NCBI GenBank assembly: GCA_018224455.1
Contig: JAGTUY010000412.1
Location: 1 to 5,524 of the forward strand
Origin: Desulfosarcina sp.
GTDB lineage: Bacteria > Desulfobacterota > Desulfobacteria > Desulfobacterales > Desulfosarcinaceae
Length of the DNA: 5,524 nucleotides
Direction: 5' to 3'
Part shown: positions 1 through 5,524 of the stretch, piece after piece
Position numbering within the stretch: position 1 is the stretch's first letter
Layout: every line of letters begins with the position of its first letter
Made by a program: the position numbers and the translations under genes
The notes under the pieces: model-generated
Seen by the model: only the letters and a program-made list of their open reading frames with translations
Databases searched by the model: none
Told to the model about the DNA's origin: nothing

Positions 1-7
1 AGACACT

Positions 8-176
8 CAACGCTCAACCCCGAACCCTGAACCCCGAATCCCGAACCCTGAACCCTGAACCCCGAACCCCGAACCCCGAACCCTTAACCCCGAACCCTGA
101 ACCCTGAACCCCGAACCCTGAACCCCGAACCCCGAACCCTTAACCCTGAACCCCGAACCCTGAACCCCGAACCTTA
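8..176. repeat. Degenerate heptamer tandem array (GAACCCY)
   Basis: About 24 head-to-tail 7-bp units fill this stretch. The main forms are GAACCCC and GAACCCT, with TAACCCY variants at 85-91 and 141-147, one GAATCCC at 36-42, and a degenerate first copy (CAACGCT) at 8-14. The register is kept with no indel across the whole array. The last unit merges into the TAA stop codon of the minus-strand response regulator (174-176). On the minus strand the array reads as GGG or GGGG runs separated by 3-4 nt, so it has G-quadruplex potential in the same sense as the regulator mRNA. The left boundary is unclear because the window begins in degenerate copies. The unit resembles the short tandem heptamer repeats described in cyanobacteria and simple intergenic arrays in other bacteria. 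Its function is unknown, and no ORF or hairpin terminator was found in it. Confidence 0.93.
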
Positions 177-1541
177 ATGGGACAGGTCGTATTTTTTCAA
201 CTTTTCCCGCAATGTTTTACGGGTAATTCCCAACCGCCTGGCCGCCTCGCTCTTGTTGCCGTCGGCGGAGGCCAGGGTATTGACGATGGCTTCCCGCTCG
301 ATCCGTTCCAATGGGATGTCGGCAGGAAAAACGCTGTTGGACAAGACAGCATCGATTTCGTGCGGCCGCGCAGTCAAGGCGGCAACGTCGCTCTCGTCCA
401 GGCAGGTCGACCGGGCCAGCACCACAGCCCGCTCGATGGTGTTCATCAGTTCACGCACATTTCCCGGCCAGGGGTGGCGGATCAACAGATCCATGGCCCG
501 GGGAGAGAACCGCTCGACCGACCGGCGGTTTTTTTCGGCAAAGCGCGTCAGGAAATAGGCGGCCAGCAGAGGGATGTCTTCACGGCGCGCCCGCAAGGGC
601 GGGGTTTTCAGCTCCACCACGTTCAGTCGATAATACAGATCCTCCCTGAACGTGCCGGCTTTGACCATCCGCGCCAGGTCCTGGTTGGTGGCCACAATGA
701 GCCGGACATCCACGGGGATGGTCTGCTCCCCACCCACCCGGGTCAGTTCCCGCTCCTGGATCACGCGCAGCAGCTTCACCTGCATGGAAACAGGCATTTC
801 GCCCACTTCGTCCAGAAACAGGCTGCCTCCGTCAGCCTGGGAAAACCGTCCCTCCTTGCGGCGGTCCGCGCCGGTGAATGCCCCCTTTTCATGGCCGAAA
901 AGCTCTGACTCGAGCAGGGTCTCGGTAATGGCGGCGCAGTTGACCTTGACGAAGGGACCTGCCTTTCTCGGGCTGTTGTGGTGAATGGCCGCGGCCACCA
1001 GTTCCTTGCCGGTACCCGATTCGCCGGTCACCATCACCGTGGCCTCGGAGACGGCCACCTGGGCCACGGTCTCCATCAGGCGAACCATGGCCGGACTGCT
1101 GCCGATGATGTCCGCAGACTGAAATCCGGCTTCCAGCTGTCTTTTGAGCCGGCGGTTCTCGGTGGTGAGGCGAATATGCTCCAGGGCCCGCTCCAGGGTC
1201 ATCCGGAGCTTGTCGAAATCCAGGGGCTTGATCAGATAGTCGTAGGCGCCCTTTTTGAGGGCATCCACAGCCATCTCCACGGAGGCGTAAGCGGTCATCA
1301 GTACGATGGGAATGGCGGGATTGATGGCTCTGATCTGTTCCAGTGCCTCCATGCCGGAGACGCGGACCATGCGGATATCCATCAGCACCAGGTCGATCGG
1401 CCGGGCCCGGACGGCGTCAACGGCGGCCTCACCGTCATCCGCTTCCACGATAGCATAGCCCCAGTCGCCCACCAGGGTGCGCAGCATGGTGCGGTGGGCG
1501 GTGTCGTCATCCACGACCAGTACCCGGTATAATTCCGGCAT
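174..1541 (-). CDS. Sigma-54-dependent response regulator, NtrC/ZraR family
   Basis: This is a full-length (455 aa) cytoplasmic activator of sigma-54 RNA polymerase. Residues 4-118 form a receiver domain with acidic pair D11/D12, phosphoacceptor D55, T83 and K105. Residues about 143-380 form the AAA+ domain, with Walker A GESGTGKE (173-180), the sigma-54-contacting loop GAFTGA (220-225), Walker B GGSLFLDE (238-245) and the R-finger region around 299-307. Residues about 412-452 form a Fis-type helix-turn-helix (SEAARRLGITRKTLREKLKK). The ATG at 1541 is preferred over an in-frame TTG one codon upstream because a strong Shine-Dalgarno (1545-1552) precedes it. The ATG overlaps the kinase stop codon as TGATG, so translational coupling is likely. 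One oddity is that the usual Pro five residues after the phosphoacceptor (DxxxxP-like D-x-R-M-P) is Val here. The likely target is the sigma-54 promoter at 3545-3561. The ZraR/HydG assignment rests on family resemblance plus the divergent ZraP-like gene; AtoC-type naming would also be defensible. Confidence 0.95.
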   Translation of the reverse strand: MPELYRVLVVDDDTAHRTMLRTLVGDWGYAIVEADDGEAAVDAVRARPIDLVLMDIRMVRVSGMEALEQIRAINPAIPIVLMTAYASVEMAVDALKKGAYDYLIKPLDFDKLRMTLERALEHIRLTTENRRLKRQLEAGFQSADIIGSSPAMVRLMETVAQVAVSEATVMVTGESGTGKELVAAAIHHNSPRKAGPFVKVNCAAITETLLESELFGHEKGAFTGADRRKEGRFSQADGGSLFLDEVGEMPVSMQVKLLRVIQERELTRVGGEQTIPVDVRLIVATNQDLARMVKAGTFREDLYYRLNVVELKTPPLRARREDIPLLAAYFLTRFAEKNRRSVERFSPRAMDLLIRHPWPGNVRELMNTIERAVVLARSTCLDESDVAALTARPHEIDAVLSNSVFPADIPLERIEREAIVNTLASADGNKSEAARRLGITRKTLREKLKKYDLSH

Positions 1542-3292
1542 CAACCCTCCTTGTCGGCGGGCAGGGTGATCTCAACCACGGTGCCCCCACCGGCTAAACT
1601 GTCCACCAGGATGTCACCCCGGTGGGCCTTGACGATGTTGTGAACAATAGCAAGGCCCAACCCGGTCCCTGTTTTTTTGGTTGAAAAATAGGGCTCGAAG
1701 ATGTGGGGTTGATCCTTGGGATCGACCCCCGTTCCGGTATCCATGACCTGGATAGCGATGCAACCATCCCCGTCGGCGGACGCGCGGACCGTCAGCCGGC
1801 CCCCGCCCGGCATGGCATCCAGGGCGTTGAGCAGGAGATTGAGCATCACCTGGCTCATTTTATCGGTATCCATGAAGACGCATAGGCGTTCATCGGTCAT
1901 GTCCACAGCCATGCTAACGTTGGCTTGACTGCTCTGAGGCGCTACCAGCCTGAAGGCATCCTGAAAGAACGGCTTCAGCGCCACCTGTTGAAAATGAAGC
2001 TGGATCGGACGGGAAAATTCCAGCAGCTGGCCCACCACCCGATTGAGCCGGTTGACCTCTTGAATCATGATGCCGGCGATCTCCTGGTCCCGGTCGCTTT
2101 CCCGGTATTTTTCCTTGAAATAAGTGGCAAAGCCCTTGATCGAACTCAAGGGGTTGCGAATCTCGTGGGCCACACCGGCGGCCAGACGCCCCACCGATGC
2201 CAGCCGCCGGTTCTTTTCCAGTTCCTGGCGCAAGGCGCGGATTTCGGTGAGATCCTTGAAAAGGATTACCTGACCGAAGCGCTCGCCGTTTTCATCGGTG
2301 AGGTTGGCGGCGCTCACGTCCAGGGGGATGCGACGACCGTCGGTCACGGGGCACAACAGCTCCTTTTCCACCAGACTGTCGGTACCGGCCAGGGTATCTG
2401 CCAGTATCAGCGGGATGACATCATTGACAGCGCAACCGATCACATCCACGGCACGGATTCCCAGTGTGGCTTCCGCGACGGAATTCACGGCAGTTACCCG
2501 GCTGTCCTGGTTTACTGCCACCAGGCCGATGGGCATGCGCGACACCAGGTTGTCGGAAAAGACCTTTTCCCGCGCCAGGGAGGCACGGGTGGAGCGGTAG
2601 TTCTGGGCCAGGAATAGCAGCATCACACCGGCGCACCCCACCAGCAGCAGTACCGCGGCCATCATGACGGTATGCCGCACATCGGCGGCATGGGCGGCAT
2701 CGACGGCATCGGTTCGAAATCCCACGAAAATAACCATGAGCGGCGCCTCCCGTTCGGGAGGCGGCCCGTCCATCATGCCCATCATATGGCCACGTATGGG
2801 ACGATTGGGTCGCTTGGCCAATGGGGCAAATTTCCCATAAATCTCGAAAACCGCCTCGCCGTCCACCGAGACGATCCGCCGCCAGGCCAGCGCAGTGGTC
2901 GCATAGATGGATTCTATATCTAGGTCGGTGCCATAACGGCCGCCGACTTGATCCTTCCGGCTGTGGGCGATCACCGCTCCGTCGAAGCCGACTACCAGCA
3001 GATGGGCGATGTCCGGCTGGGCGGCGGTTTCGACCAGCAGCCGCTGCAGTTGGAAACCGCTGCCATGCCCCCCGCGCATGCCCATACGCGTACCGGCTTC
3101 AAAAGATCGGATCAGGGCGGCACCCTTTTCCATCATCAGGCGGATGCTCTGCTGCTTCTGGCGGTTGATGGTCTCCAGCGCCATCAAAGCCACGATGGGC
3201 AGCATCACCAGAACCGCACCGAGGATGATCCATGGCGAAAAACCCGAGAGGAATACTCTAACGTTGTGTGTGTCCGTCATCATCCCGACCAT
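1541..3292 (-). CDS. Membrane sensor histidine kinase, ZraS/HydH-like, with PAS domain
   Basis: This is an inner-membrane kinase (583 aa from the chosen start) that should phosphorylate the downstream regulator. Order of parts: transmembrane segment about 20-39; periplasmic sensor domain about 40-207; second transmembrane segment about 208-229; PAS domain about 244-349; dimerisation/phosphoacceptor helix with H376 in AHEIRNP; and an ATPase domain with N485/N489 (NLLLNALDA), DTGTG (518-522), FEPYFSTK (532-539) and GTGLGL (542-547). All catalytic boxes are intact. The periplasmic part carries Met/His clusters: M70, M72, H76 and H169, M170, M171, M173, M174. The start is uncertain. ATG at 3292, 3283 and 3280 and GTG at 3355 are all in frame, and none has a clear Shine-Dalgarno. 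The ATG cluster is preferred because it sits just before the first membrane segment. It is the first gene of the operon with the regulator. The kinase call is secure; the ZraS-like role is inferred from the locus. Confidence 0.93.
   Translation of the reverse strand: MVGMMTDTHNVRVFLSGFSPWIILGAVLVMLPIVALMALETINRQKQQSIRLMMEKGAALIRSFEAGTRMGMRGGHGSGFQLQRLLVETAAQPDIAHLLVVGFDGAVIAHSRKDQVGGRYGTDLDIESIYATTALAWRRIVSVDGEAVFEIYGKFAPLAKRPNRPIRGHMMGMMDGPPPEREAPLMVIFVGFRTDAVDAAHAADVRHTVMMAAVLLLVGCAGVMLLFLAQNYRSTRASLAREKVFSDNLVSRMPIGLVAVNQDSRVTAVNSVAEATLGIRAVDVIGCAVNDVIPLILADTLAGTDSLVEKELLCPVTDGRRIPLDVSAANLTDENGERFGQVILFKDLTEIRALRQELEKNRRLASVGRLAAGVAHEIRNPLSSIKGFATYFKEKYRESDRDQEIAGIMIQEVNRLNRVVGQLLEFSRPIQLHFQQVALKPFFQDAFRLVAPQSSQANVSMAVDMTDERLCVFMDTDKMSQVMLNLLLNALDAMPGGGRLTVRASADGDGCIAIQVMDTGTGVDPKDQPHIFEPYFSTKKTGTGLGLAIVHNIVKAHRGDILVDSLAGGGTVVEITLPADKEG
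1545..1552 (-). promoter_or_regulatory. Shine-Dalgarno of the response regulator gene
   Basis: The minus strand reads AAGGAGGG, 3 nt before the ATG at 1541 and inside the last codons of the kinase gene. It decides the start codon and supports coupled translation of the two genes. Confidence 0.75.
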
Positions 3293-3361
3293 TGAATACA
3301 AAAAGGCTGCCAGGCAGTTCGATTTCCCAGAAACCGGGCCGGCCGTGCTTAGCACTCAACC

Positions 3362-3392
3362 GGTGTTCACTGTGCCCAAGACAGTTGGAACC
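3362..3392. promoter_or_regulatory. Dyad, possible enhancer site for the response regulator
   Basis: The sequence fits GGT-N4-ACTGT-N7-ACAGT-N4-ACC, symmetric about position 3377. Its centre lies about 195 bp upstream of the predicted start of transcription of the ZraP-like gene, a normal distance for an upstream site of a sigma-54 activator. Binding by this regulator is inference. Confidence 0.45.
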
Positions 3393-3409
3393 TTTTTACC
3401 CGGATCGAC

Positions 3410-3434
3410 GGTCCAAACTGGATAGTTTCGAACC
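3410..3434. promoter_or_regulatory. Second, imperfect dyad, possible enhancer site
   Basis: The core AAACT-GGAT-AGTTT (3415-3428) is flanked by GGT on the left and AACC on the right, with the right arm one base longer. The right half (GATAGTTTCGAACC) resembles the right half of the first dyad (GACAGTTGGAACC). The two centres are about 44-45 bp apart, close to four helical turns. The half-site spacing differs from the first dyad, so a shared binder is uncertain. Confidence 0.35.
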
Positions 3435-3524
3435 ACCCCGACCAGGAACTGATCCGTGCATTCAAGCTTACCATGAATTGAAAATAAATTTTTAGTTATT
3501 AGATTGGGAAGGTTACGATTTTAC

Positions 3525-3551
3525 ATGCCAAAAATCAAATAGATTTGGCAT
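3525..3551. repeat. Inverted repeat overlapping the -24 element
   Basis: Perfect 8-bp arms ATGCCAAA (3525-3532) and TTTGGCAT (3544-3551) flank an 11-nt AT-rich spacer. The right arm includes the -24 GG of the sigma-54 promoter. It could be an operator or chance mirroring of the promoter element. The left arm does not form a second promoter on the minus strand, because the matching -12 GC is absent. Confidence 0.5.
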
Positions 3552-3561
3552 CGGCCTTGCT
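3545..3561 (+). promoter_or_regulatory. Sigma-54 (-24/-12) promoter of the ZraP-like gene
   Basis: The sequence TTGGCATCGGCCTTGCT matches the consensus YTGGCACGRNNNTTGCW at every defined position except two (C to T and G to C in the middle of the -24 block). The invariant GG (3547-3548) and GC (3559-3560) are separated by exactly 10 nt. Predicted transcription starts near 3572, giving a leader of about 69 nt before the ATG at 3641. A cognate-type activator with an intact GAFTGA loop is encoded next door, which strengthens the call. Confidence 0.8.
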
Positions 3562-3627
3562 CAAGCAGGGTTGTCGAATATACAAAACAGGCATCTGTTC
3601 AACAAAACCAACTTTATGTCAAACTTG

Positions 3628-3633
3628 AAAGGA
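3628..3633 (+). promoter_or_regulatory. Ribosome binding site of the ZraP-like gene
   Basis: AAAGGA lies 7 nt before the ATG at 3641 and supports that start, which is followed directly by a signal peptide. Confidence 0.7.
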
Positions 3634-3640
3634 ATCGATC

Positions 3641-4156
3641 ATGAAAACCAACAAACTGCGAACCGCAATGGTCAGCCTGGTCGCCGTCTCCGTCATCGCC
3701 GTGGGGGCAACCGCCTTTGCGGGCAAGGGAATGGGAAATCAGGGCGATGAACGTGGCTACGGGGGTTACGGCAAACAGAACCGCAGGGGCGGCGGCTGCG
3801 CCTATGGCCAAATGAACGCCAACCTCACACCGGAGCAGCGCGAGCAGATGGGCAACGAGCGCCAGGCCTTCTTCGATGCCACCAAGAGTGAACGGCAGGA
3901 TCTTTATGCCAAGCGGCTGGAGTTGAGAGCGGAGATGGCCAAAAGTCAGCCGGACCTCAACAAAGCCTCGGCATTGCAGAAAGAGGTTTCCGAACTGCGG
4001 GGAAGTTTAGACCAGAAACACCTGGGCCACATCATGGCCATGCGCAAGATCAATCCCGATGCCGGTAGAGGGTTTATGATCGAAGGACGGGGCATGGGGC
4101 ACCATGGCATGGGTCAGGGAATGGGGTACGGACCGCGCAACTGCCCTAACCAATAA
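3641..4156 (+). CDS. Periplasmic ZraP/CpxP-like metal-binding or chaperone protein
   Basis: This is a small exported protein (171 aa). Residues 1-27 are a signal peptide: K/R-rich start, hydrophobic core and AFA cleavage motif before G28. A Gly/Tyr/Arg-rich linker (28-57, containing C53) follows. Next comes the LTPEQ motif (62-66), which opens a charged, helical, coiled-coil-like segment (about 62-136) of the LTxxQ/heavy-metal-resistance family. The tail (about 141-171) is Gly/Met/His-rich, with H154, H155, repeated GMG and C168. E. coli ZraP has the same order of signal peptide, LTxEQ helical hairpin and Gly/His tail, and is a zinc-binding periplasmic chaperone that damps ZraS. The same role here is inferred from family and locus. 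The gene is transcribed away from the kinase/regulator operon from a sigma-54 promoter and ends at its own terminator. Low-complexity ends make sequence-only naming uncertain, but the export signal and LTPEQ core are clear. Confidence 0.87.
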   Translation: MKTNKLRTAMVSLVAVSVIAVGATAFAGKGMGNQGDERGYGGYGKQNRRGGGCAYGQMNANLTPEQREQMGNERQAFFDATKSERQDLYAKRLELRAEMAKSQPDLNKASALQKEVSELRGSLDQKHLGHIMAMRKINPDAGRGFMIEGRGMGHHGMGQGMGYGPRNCPNQ

Positions 4157-4178
4157 AAAAACCGCTGTAAACAAACCA

Positions 4179-4213
4179 TGCGCCGGGGGTCATCCGCCCG
4201 GCGCACTTTCCTT
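4179..4213 (+). terminator. Hairpin terminator after the ZraP-like gene
   Basis: A perfect 9-bp stem, TGCGCCGGG (4179-4187) with CCCGGCGCA (4197-4205), encloses a 9-nt loop and is followed by the T-rich tract CTTTCCTT. It starts 22 nt after the TAA stop. The T tract is interrupted by C, so termination may be incomplete. Confidence 0.7.
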
Positions 4214-4280
4214 CGCCCGATACAGCCTGTTTAATGAAGGATCAGCGGTTGTATCCTCATGATATCAACCATACCCACCG

Positions 4281-4285
4281 AAAGG
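4281..4285 (+). promoter_or_regulatory. Ribosome binding site deciding the sfsA start
   Basis: AAAGG lies 6 nt before the ATG at 4292, whereas the upstream in-frame ATG at 4259 has no Shine-Dalgarno-like sequence. This favours the shorter protein. Confidence 0.55.
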
Positions 4286-4291
4286 CGGTCG

Positions 4292-5035
4292 ATGGCTCAG
4301 ACCCAGAAGCCTGTCAAGAGTGGAATCCTCTCCTGGCCGGAATTGATCCCCGGCACACTGATCCGACGCACCAAGCGTTTTCTGGCGGATGTCCGGCTGG
4401 CAAACGGGGAAACCGTTACCGCCCACTGTCCCAATTCGGGAAGCATGAAAGCCTGCTGCCAGTCCGGCCGACCGGTCTACCTCTCCTTTCACGACAACCC
4501 TAAAAGAAAGCTAAAGTATACCTGGGAGCTGATCCACATGCCCGGCTCACTGGTGGGCGTCAACACCCTGGTGCCCAACCGCCTGACGGCCCATGCCATC
4601 GCATCGGGCGATGTGGCGGAATTGAATGGGTATGAAACGGTCAGACGGGAAGTGAGGGTGGGCAGCCACTCACGGATTGACATCCTGCTGGCGTCACCGG
4701 ATCGCCGCCCCTGTTATGTGGAGGTAAAAAACTGCACCCTGGTGACCGACGGCGTGGCCACCTTTCCCGATGCCGTGACCCTGCGGGGCCAGAAGCATTT
4801 AATGGAACTGCAGAATCTAGTGGCCTCGGGTTGTCGATGTGCCATGTTTTTTCTGATCCAGCGCATGGATGCCCATTTATTTTCCCCCGCCGATCACATC
4901 GATCCCGAATACGGTAAAAAGCTGCGTCAGGCATCGCAACATGGCGTCGAAATCATCGTCTATGACGTTTCCATCGATCTCAAAGGAATACGATTAAACC
5001 ATCGGGTACCCTATGACCTGAGCTTCTTGGCATAA
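4292..5035 (+). CDS. sfsA: SfsA family protein (sugar fermentation stimulation protein homologue)
   Basis: This is a cytoplasmic protein of 247 aa, slightly longer than E. coli SfsA (about 234). Family signatures seen in order: TKRFLADV (27-34), HCPNSGSM (45-52), NTLVPNRL (91-98), SRIDILL (127-133), YVEVKNCTL (142-150), FPDAVTLRGQKHL (158-170) and GVEIIVYDVSI (218-228). In the family, an N-terminal OB-like part is followed by a PD-(D/E)xK nuclease-like fold. D130 with E144-V-K146 fits that active-site pattern. The name comes from an E. coli overexpression phenotype in maltose metabolism. The molecular role is not settled; nucleic-acid binding or cleavage is the structural suggestion. An alternative ATG at 4259 would add 11 residues. 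No clear promoter was seen in the short gap after the terminator. The 3' end overlaps the convergent flavoprotein gene by 25 bp. Confidence 0.93.
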   Translation: MAQTQKPVKSGILSWPELIPGTLIRRTKRFLADVRLANGETVTAHCPNSGSMKACCQSGRPVYLSFHDNPKRKLKYTWELIHMPGSLVGVNTLVPNRLTAHAIASGDVAELNGYETVRREVRVGSHSRIDILLASPDRRPCYVEVKNCTLVTDGVATFPDAVTLRGQKHLMELQNLVASGCRCAMFFLIQRMDAHLFSPADHIDPEYGKKLRQASQHGVEIIVYDVSIDLKGIRLNHRVPYDLSFLA

Positions 5036-5524
5036 TCGGCGGCATTGAGACCGGCCACACACCCCTCGCCCACTGCCTTGGCCACCTGCCAGGGCGATCC
5101 ACAGATATCCCCGGCGGCAAAAATGCCCGGTACGCTGGTGCGCTGTCCTTTATCGGTTTGGATAAAGCGCATGTCGTCATCCAGCACCACGCCCAGGGAG
5201 GTGGCCAGTTCCATGAGCCCCTTGGCGCCCAGTTCAATGAAAACACCGGTGGTGGACAAGGTGGTACCGTCATCGAGAACCAGGGCGCTGACCTGTTCGT
5301 CACCGGCGATCTCACGGACCTTGGCACCCCGGTGGACAACCACCCGGCTGTTTTTCAGTTTGCCGAGCAGAGCATCGGAGACCTTCAGGTCGTCGCATAT
5401 CAGGTGAACGGTCCCGGCGATCTCGGCCAGGGTCAAGGCCTTGCATGTCAATCGATTTCCGATTTCCGTATCGAGCGCAAACTGGGCTCCCTCCGGGGCA
5501 ATTCTAAGAATATCCGCATCGAGA
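5011..5524 (-). CDS. Thioredoxin-reductase-like FAD flavoprotein, C-terminal part (5' end outside window)
   Basis: The frame is open to the window edge, so the gene is cut off and the TTG at 5451 should not be taken as its start. The visible 170 residues match the latter half of thioredoxin-reductase-fold flavoproteins. They cover a Rossmann-type segment (about 20-45, LAEIAGTVHLI), a beta-rich part (about 60-100), and the FAD-closing motif TSVPGIFAAGDICGS (129-143) followed by the helix QVAKAVGEGCVAGLNAADY. Residue numbers count from the first complete codon at 5523. By eye against E. coli TrxB, the GGGNTA dinucleotide motif is replaced by EIGNRL (20-25), the NADPH-selecting HRRxxxR by CDDLKVS (43-49), and the AIGxxPN region by ELGAKGL (97-103). 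No CxxC appears where TrxB has it, though only about 19 residues before the dinucleotide motif are visible. An FAD fold is well supported. Use of NADPH and reduction of thioredoxin are not. It ends with TAG at 5011-5013, overlapping sfsA tail to tail. Confidence 0.85.
   Translation of the reverse strand, partial: LDADILRIAPEGAQFALDTEIGNRLTCKALTLAEIAGTVHLICDDLKVSDALLGKLKNSRVVVHRGAKVREIAGDEQVSALVLDDGTTLSTTGVFIELGAKGLMELATSLGVVLDDDMRFIQTDKGQRTSVPGIFAAGDICGSPWQVAKAVGEGCVAGLNAADYAKKLRS

Larger units (their letters stand above)
3293..3640. other. Divergent intergenic regulatory region
   Basis: This 348-bp gap lies between the divergent kinase and ZraP-like genes and contains no convincing ORF. It holds two dyads (3362-3392 and 3410-3434), an AT-rich tract (about 3478-3545), an 8-bp inverted repeat overlapping a sigma-54 promoter that points right, and a leader of about 69 nt before the ZraP-like start. 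I found no convincing promoter for the kinase operon on the minus strand. If the kinase starts at the GTG at 3355, the first 63 bp are coding. Confidence 0.8.

Noticed and set aside
1..176. CRISPR array or telomere
   Set aside because: The units are 7 bp with no spacers, so it is not CRISPR. The array is internal next to a bacterial gene, so the telomere likeness is only in base pattern.
177..908. Long plus-strand open frame opposite the regulator gene (243 codons), and other plus-strand frames to 3295
   Set aside because: These are antisense shadows of the GC-rich regulator and kinase genes. Their translations show no domain motifs, while the minus strand shows complete families.
3297..3313. 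Possible minus-strand sigma-54 promoter (CTGGCAGCCTTTTTGTA) for the kinase operon
   Set aside because: The -24 block is good, but the -12 has GT instead of GC and transcription would begin near 3286, leaving almost no leader before the ATG cluster.
3457..3474. Minus-strand TGGTAAGCTTGAATGCA as a -24/-12 promoter
   Set aside because: The GG to GC spacing is one base too long and the -24 block is poor.
3460..3478. ATTCA-N9-TGAAT dyad
   Set aside because: Five-base arms in AT-rich DNA are expected by chance, and it does not resemble the two upstream dyads.
5011..5451. Complete 146-aa gene starting at TTG 5451
   Set aside because: The frame continues without a stop to the window edge with flavoprotein-like sequence, so it is a truncated larger gene.

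Overview
The window looks like chromosomal DNA of a GC-rich Gram-negative bacterium. Desulfobacterota (a sulfate-reducer-type deltaproteobacterium) is the most likely source. That is inferred from the style of the proteins, a sigma-54 enhancer-binding regulator, a ZraP-type periplasmic protein and a degenerate GAACCCY heptamer array. No rRNA or other taxonomic marker is present.

Layout. Positions 1-176 hold a heptamer tandem array ending on the stop codon of the first gene. Positions 174-3292 (minus strand) carry a two-gene operon: a membrane histidine kinase followed by an NtrC/ZraR-type sigma-54 response regulator, joined by a TGATG stop/start overlap. Positions 3293-3640 are a divergent regulatory region with two dyads and a well-matched -24/-12 (sigma-54) promoter pointing right. 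Positions 3641-4156 (plus strand) encode a small exported ZraP/CpxP-like protein, followed by a hairpin terminator. sfsA follows at 4292-5035 (plus strand). It overlaps tail to tail by 25 bp with a minus-strand gene that runs off the right edge and encodes the C-terminal part of a thioredoxin-reductase-like flavoprotein.

How the genes work together. The arrangement kinase-regulator / divergent sigma-54 promoter / periplasmic LTPEQ protein reproduces the logic of the enterobacterial zraSR-zraP envelope-stress and zinc circuit. The kinase senses something in the periplasm and phosphorylates the regulator. The regulator then activates sigma-54 RNA polymerase at the promoter of the periplasmic chaperone/metal-binding protein. 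Met/His patches in both the sensor domain and the ZraP-like protein suggest a metal-related signal (inference). sfsA and the flavoprotein appear unrelated to this circuit. The flavoprotein fragment is unusual because the NADPH-binding motifs expected for thioredoxin reductase are replaced.
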